The translations under genes and the position numbers were made by a program. Of a stretch of 64,000 nucleotides of DNA, positions 60,264-64,000 are shown in pieces. The stretch spans positions 372,001 through 436,000 of the forward strand of contig VDMD01000009.1 in the NCBI GenBank assembly GCA_007026445.1, read 5' to 3'. The DNA is from Schizophyllum amplum (lineage: Eukaryota > Basidiomycota > Agaricomycetes > Agaricales > Schizophyllaceae). The notes under the pieces are model-generated. The model ran no database searches, was not told the origin of the DNA, and saw only the letters and a list, made by a program, of their open reading frames with translations. Position 1 is the stretch's first letter. The number at the start of each line of letters is the position of its first letter.

Positions 60264-60956
60264 GGCGGGTGGTGATCAGTGCAGAACAGGAACGCAGGAT
60301 AGGATTATATACATAGCCCCAGCGCTTATCACGCGAGATGGGGGATAATGCAGCCTGCAGCCTGCAGCCTGCGGAGCGGAGGTGCTTCGAACGGGGACTA
60401 GTGTCATGCGACTGGCCACCGGGGGAAGCGAGGGGCGTCATCTGGATAACCAGTGACAAAGGAGACAGAAGGTGCTGTTCAAAGGTCAGCATAATCTCAG
60501 ATAGCACGGCGTCATACGTACCCTGCGCCAACACGGGTCGCCCTTTGGTGTCTGCGGGCCGTCGTACTTAGTCTCGGGGTCGACAACTGCAGTGACGTGG
60601 AGTTTTAAGTAGAGGGAGGGCCGCCGCAAGTACAATTGCTTGGATTGCCGGTGCGTAAAGAGTCCACGATGAAGAAAGCATTATGCCAGCTTTATGCTAT
60701 ATTCGAAGGAGCTCTTCCCTCTCGATAGCCTTGGCGCGGCTAAGCACTGCGCTCGCTCGCATGAAAACCTGGATAAGGCGGGAGGCCGGCGGGAGGGCGG
60801 GCGTTGCCTGAGAGTCCTATACTACCCGAACATCGTGGTTGCATCCGCATGAAGATAAGGGCAAAGTCAACACAGGTCAATACGCAAGATTGATTGTCCA
60901 CTGAACCACGTCACCTTCTACCTTGATGTATAGCTTTGTGACGAGCTATTCTTCAA
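60264..60956. other. Intergenic upstream of the P450
   Basis: Contains the P450 promoter and a short direct repeat CCTGCAGCCTGCAGCCTGCGG near 60352-60373. No gene. Confidence 0.4.
60304..60311 (-). promoter_or_regulatory. TATA box of the P450 gene
   Basis: TATATAAT on the minus strand, 41 bases upstream of the start codon at 60263, leaving a very short 5' UTR. Confidence 0.6.
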
Positions 60957-61078
60957 GGCGAGATGGCCGAGCGGTCTAAGGCGCCAGACTAAGGATCAGT
61001 CAGTGTTCACTGACCCATCTGATTCCCCCAAGAATCATCTGGTCCTCCGGGGCGTGGGTTCGAATCCCACTCTCGTCA
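60957..61078 (+). tRNA. tRNA-Leu(AAG) with a 42-nt intron
   Basis: The acceptor stem GGCGAGA (60957-60963) pairs with TCTCGTC (61071-61077), followed by A73. The D-arm is GGCCGAGCGGTCTAAGGC. The anticodon stem CCAGA/TCTGG closes a loop reading CTAAGGA, giving anticodon AAG. A 42-nt intron (60995-61036) is inserted after position 37, the canonical site. The T-arm contains GTGGGTTCGAATCCCAC, and the long variable arm (TCCTCCGGGGC) is as expected for leucine tRNA. A T-run follows at 61080-61085 as the RNA polymerase III terminator. The intron is longer than most fungal tRNA introns. Confidence 0.92.
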
Positions 61079-61375
61079 CATTTTTGCACTTTTTAGGCGT
61101 ACCGTTGTCTGATTCGCTATACTCACTGGAGGAATCCTGCCTTACAAGACCCATTGAACAAGGCCGCTGCGCAATAAGAAAGCTCGTGAGCTCTGGTTCG
61201 AATCTCGATGATGGTGAGTCACGGTCCCTAAACGGGGACTCGGACCGCACGACCCTTGTGATTGCTTCTTCAACTTGTTCGTGACCGTCATCGAGTTCGA
61301 GTTGAGCTAGCTGACTTAGACGGTCTGCACTGACCTTACTGTGTGATCTAGCGCGTAGCTGACGACTGTGTACAG

Positions 61376-62747
61376 ATGGAAAGTACACACTGGGCGACTG
61401 CCTCAGATCTTCCACCAGAGCTCGTGGATGAGATCTTGACCTACATCGCGAACGACACAACCGACCTCCGTACATGCTCGCTCTTCACGCCAACCTGGAC
61501 TCAGAGCTCCCGCGCGTATCTATTCCGTGCTGTGGATATACACCCTATCAAAGTCGTATCCAAAGAGGAAGGCGCGGGCACCATCTTTGACACGGAGGCT
61601 AGCCTCGCACGCGTACAGACCCTTCACGACGCGCTCGTGCGCTGCCCATACATCGGGGGCCTCGTGCAACACTTGAGCTTCTCGCTCGACTCGGCATCCT
61701 GCGCTCCAGACACGCCGCTCGCGCCACTGCTCGCGGATGTATTCCGCCGTTTGCACGCCGTGCAGAGTCTGACCTTGGAGGACATCATTTGGGACGGGCT
61801 TGCCGCAGACGTCCGTGACGCCCTCACCTCCGTACTCGTCCTTCCCTCCCTGTCCTTCCTGTCCCTCTCGCGCCTCACGTTCCCGACCTTTGTCGACCTC
61901 GCCCTACTCGTCGGGCGCCTCGGTCCCGGGCCCAAACAGCTCGCCGTAGGCGACATCGTGTATCACGCAGCCGTCAACGAAGCCGTGCGCGAGCAATTTG
62001 AGTCCTTGAACGCGCGCCCAGTGGCAGACCGACCGACTCTCGCGGCTCTGACAGAGACCTCGCCCGCGATGCGTGGTGCGGAGTTTGGCGCGTTGGCGAA
62101 CTGGCTGGCGAGTGGCTACGGATGCGTGGAAGCGCGCAAAGTGGAGCGCATCAGTGCGAGTTGGAGCTCACTCTCGATGTTTCTACCGCTCGTCCACGCT
62201 TCGCGTCTAGCGTTGCGCGAGCTGCAGCTCTGTGCGCTCGTCGATCTTTCGCGTAAGTGTTCCTGCCATCCCCTGTCCTTCTCGTAGCTGACATTCTAAT
62301 TTCTCTCCAGTATCCCCCTCGGGTAATCCGCCGATTGCGTTGGCCGACCTTCCCGCGCTCGAGGTGCTCGTCCTCGTGAACAACCAAGTCGATACGTACG
62401 ATGCCGCCCCATGGCTCGCCGCCTTCCTCGACTCCCGTGCGGGGCCCACCGCCCTAGTCCGCATCGGCATGCGTCTCGTTCCACCGCGGCGCTGGCATCT
62501 GGATCCCGAGGACCACGCGCCACTGAGCATGTACGACTACGCACCATGGACAGAGGTCGATCGCGTGCTTTCAGAGGGCGCGGCGGATTTTCCTGCACTG
62601 AAGGAGCTGAACTTCGAGCTAGCAAATCCGATGGGGATGGACGTAGTGCGCGGGGTAAAGATGGATGCGGGTATGTTGCATAGCGCAATGGCGAAGATGA
62701 GGGAGAAGGGGATTCTGAGAGTGTACGGTTCCGGTGTGAAAAGGTAG
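61376..62747 (+). CDS. F-box-like hypothetical protein, 437 aa
   Basis: Two exons (61376-62252, 62311-62747) give 437 residues. The N-terminus (ASDLPPELVDEILTYIANDT followed by LRTCSLFTPTWTQSSRAYLF) is an F-box-like motif, with the LPPELVDEIL core and the conserved W/R residues further on. The rest consists of irregular Leu-rich segments (LVQHLSFSLDSAS, VQSLTLEDIIWDGL, LPALEVLVLVNNQVDTYDAA). As with the gene at 40.8-42.4 kb, this would be an SCF substrate receptor of unknown target; the two do not look closely related in sequence. The tRNA-Leu ends about 300 bases upstream. Start choice: the first Met in the exon, directly before the F-box. Confidence 0.8.
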
Positions 62748-63027
62748 AAGGAAGTACGACCTTCTCAGGAAGACGATGAAGAAAGAATTGCAGCAATGTA
62801 CAGATTTTACAGACAAGATCTAGATAGGGATTAGAGACAATTGTGCGAGCTGTAAGGATTTAGGTGCTTTTCGACGCCCGCATCTAAGTAGCACAGGCAG
62901 TATGACTATTGTACAGGAGATTCGATTTCGACTTCGCGTAAAACGTTCAATGGCCGACGAATGATAACGACACACGGTCATGGAGAGCGGTGTATGGCGG
63001 GCGATGCAGAGGACAAGCCCGCGCCCA
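62748..63027. other. Short convergent intergenic region
   Basis: 3' regions of the F-box-like gene and the secreted peptide gene. Nothing else seen. Confidence 0.4.
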
Positions 63028-63300
63028 TCACGTCTGGCGCTTCGGCCCGCCGCCGCAGTTGCGGAACTGGCGGATGCAGATGGCGTCCTGCAGAGCGCGC
63101 TCGCTGGCGGTGTCGATGTCGAGGATCGAGGCGTTGGCGGGATTGACCAGGCTCTTGTGCATGCCGTGGCCGTTGCTGACCTGCTGGCCCATAAGGGTGG
63201 GCGTGCGGCCCTTGGGGTTTGTACCCATGAATGTCGGCGCTGCGAGGGTGGCAGGGCTCGCAGCGAGGACAAATAGGGTGAGGACAGACGTGAGTTGCAT
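63028..63300 (-). CDS. Small secreted protein, 90 aa, unknown
   Basis: A single exon of 90 residues. A signal peptide (MQLTSVLTLFVLAASPATLA) is followed by a mature part of about 70 residues with two near-repeats, PTFMGTNPKGR and PTLMGQQVSNG. A middle segment contains an N-glycosylation site (NAS), and the C-terminus reads ALQDAICIRQFRNCGGGPKR, holding the only two cysteines, six residues apart. There are no dibasic processing sites of the alpha-factor type and no CaaX end, so it is not a mating pheromone precursor. Small secreted proteins of this size in wood-decay and symbiotic basidiomycetes are often effector candidates; no function can be assigned from sequence. A TATAAG-type element lies near 63563-63569. 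Confidence 0.65.
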   Translation of the reverse strand: MQLTSVLTLFVLAASPATLAAPTFMGTNPKGRTPTLMGQQVSNGHGMHKSLVNPANASILDIDTASERALQDAICIRQFRNCGGGPKRQT

Positions 63301-64000
63301 CGTCTGCACAAAGACCCGTTCATTAATGGCTTTCACAAAGTCGAATGATTGACGCACGATTTGCCAGATCAGAAGGGGCGCCGGGCGCCAAGGTTCAGGC
63401 CGTAGTTGTTGCGACTGATGGTCTTCTGCAAGGCGGGCATTAGGAACGGGGGATGGGGAAATCGGACGCCGACGCAACGCACCAAGGTGTGGTATGGGGC
63501 GGGAGAGACAGAAGGGAAGGGAAAATTGACAGTGTCTCTCGCAACCGAGACATCGGTCGGGTACTTATACCTCTTGACGCTCTGACCAAGGCAGCGAGGC
63601 CGTGTCCAGTCGCGCGGTCGCTCCGCCCGCTGTCAGCCTGCCACGGCGCCTTCCAGACAGTCTCACCGCGATCGACGATCCGCGCGCTGGCGAGCCTGCT
63701 CGTGCGCGCTGTGCCACTCGAAAGCCGAAATAATGCATCCGTGCCGCAGGCGTATTGACGTGAGCCGCGTCTTTCGTGATTGTCTCCGCAAACGAAGAGA
63801 GGGAAAATGGGAGGGGCGAAAAAAAACTCTGGAAAATTGCACGCCGAGGACAGGTGCATTTGGCGGTTGACTGCAATATTGCTGCTGGTGAAGAGGATAT
63901 GATTGACACGTAAAGAATTGCAGAGTAGGATCGACAGACGGGGCTGAGGGAGCAGGGCAGCAACAGGAGTGCGATAAATACGGGGTCGATTTGGGTCTGG
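63301..64000. other. Right end of window
   Basis: Contains the promoter of the small secreted protein. Overlapping ORFs on both strands at 63440-63960 have no motif or splice structure I can support. Confidence 0.35.

Noticed and set aside
61190..61215. Second tRNA B-box-like GGTTCGAATCT downstream of tRNA-Leu
   Set aside because: No D-arm, anticodon arm or acceptor stem can be folded around it; chance or a very short relic.

Overview
This is a nuclear segment of a filamentous basidiomycete, most likely a wood- or litter-decaying agaricomycete. The evidence is dense intron-rich genes (introns mostly 45-60 nt with GT..AG ends and CTRAY-like branch points), short intergenic gaps, GC-rich coding sequence, a DUF6535 gene (a family I know from mushroom-forming fungi), an AA9 lytic polysaccharide monooxygenase, and several lineage-specific hypothetical proteins. 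The species cannot be named from the sequence.

Layout. 1-4.1 kb: partial Nop8-like ribosome-assembly gene (minus), divergent from a multi-membrane DUF6535 gene. 4.4-9.9 kb: a single-pass membrane protein and the exosome nuclease DIS3 (17 exons, 988 aa when spliced). 9.9-21 kb: sparse, with five small or lineage-specific gene models (hypothetical, Stf2-like, mitochondrial, small candidate, HNH-like relic) and a 4.5 kb gene-poor stretch. 21.4 kb: a short foldback element flanked by TA. 22.4-31.7 kb: two paralogous RBR-type E3 ligases on either side of a phosphatidylinositol-4-phosphate 5-kinase. 32.4-34.2 kb: tandem pair of GFA/CENP-V zinc proteins. 36-46 kb: a small unknown gene, SEC23 (COPII coat), an F-box/LRR-like gene, an Erv25-type p24 cargo receptor and a galactonate-dehydratase-like enolase-superfamily enzyme. 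46.4-52 kb: an RNF216-like RBR ligase and an SRm160 (PWI + RS) splicing factor. 52.7-60.3 kb: AA9 LPMO, Ecm4-type glutathione transferase, a secreted RidA-fold protein and a cytochrome P450, four genes that fit extracellular lignocellulose attack and detoxification. 60.9-63.3 kb: an intron-containing tRNA-Leu(AAG), an F-box-like gene and a small secreted peptide.

Functional themes. Gene order looks like ordinary fungal synteny, not one operon-like system. Two themes recur: ubiquitin ligation (three RBR ligases, two F-box-like proteins) and secretion (SEC23, p24, several signal-peptide proteins). The most unusual signals are three GC-AG introns, one of which replaces a GT-AG intron at the homologous position of the paralogous RBR gene, the MITE-like foldback, the secreted RidA-fold protein, and an 18-bp tandem repeat that carries the DIS3 stop codon and repeats it in frame. 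Gene models were spliced by eye from reading frame and splice consensus; none was checked against transcripts or databases.
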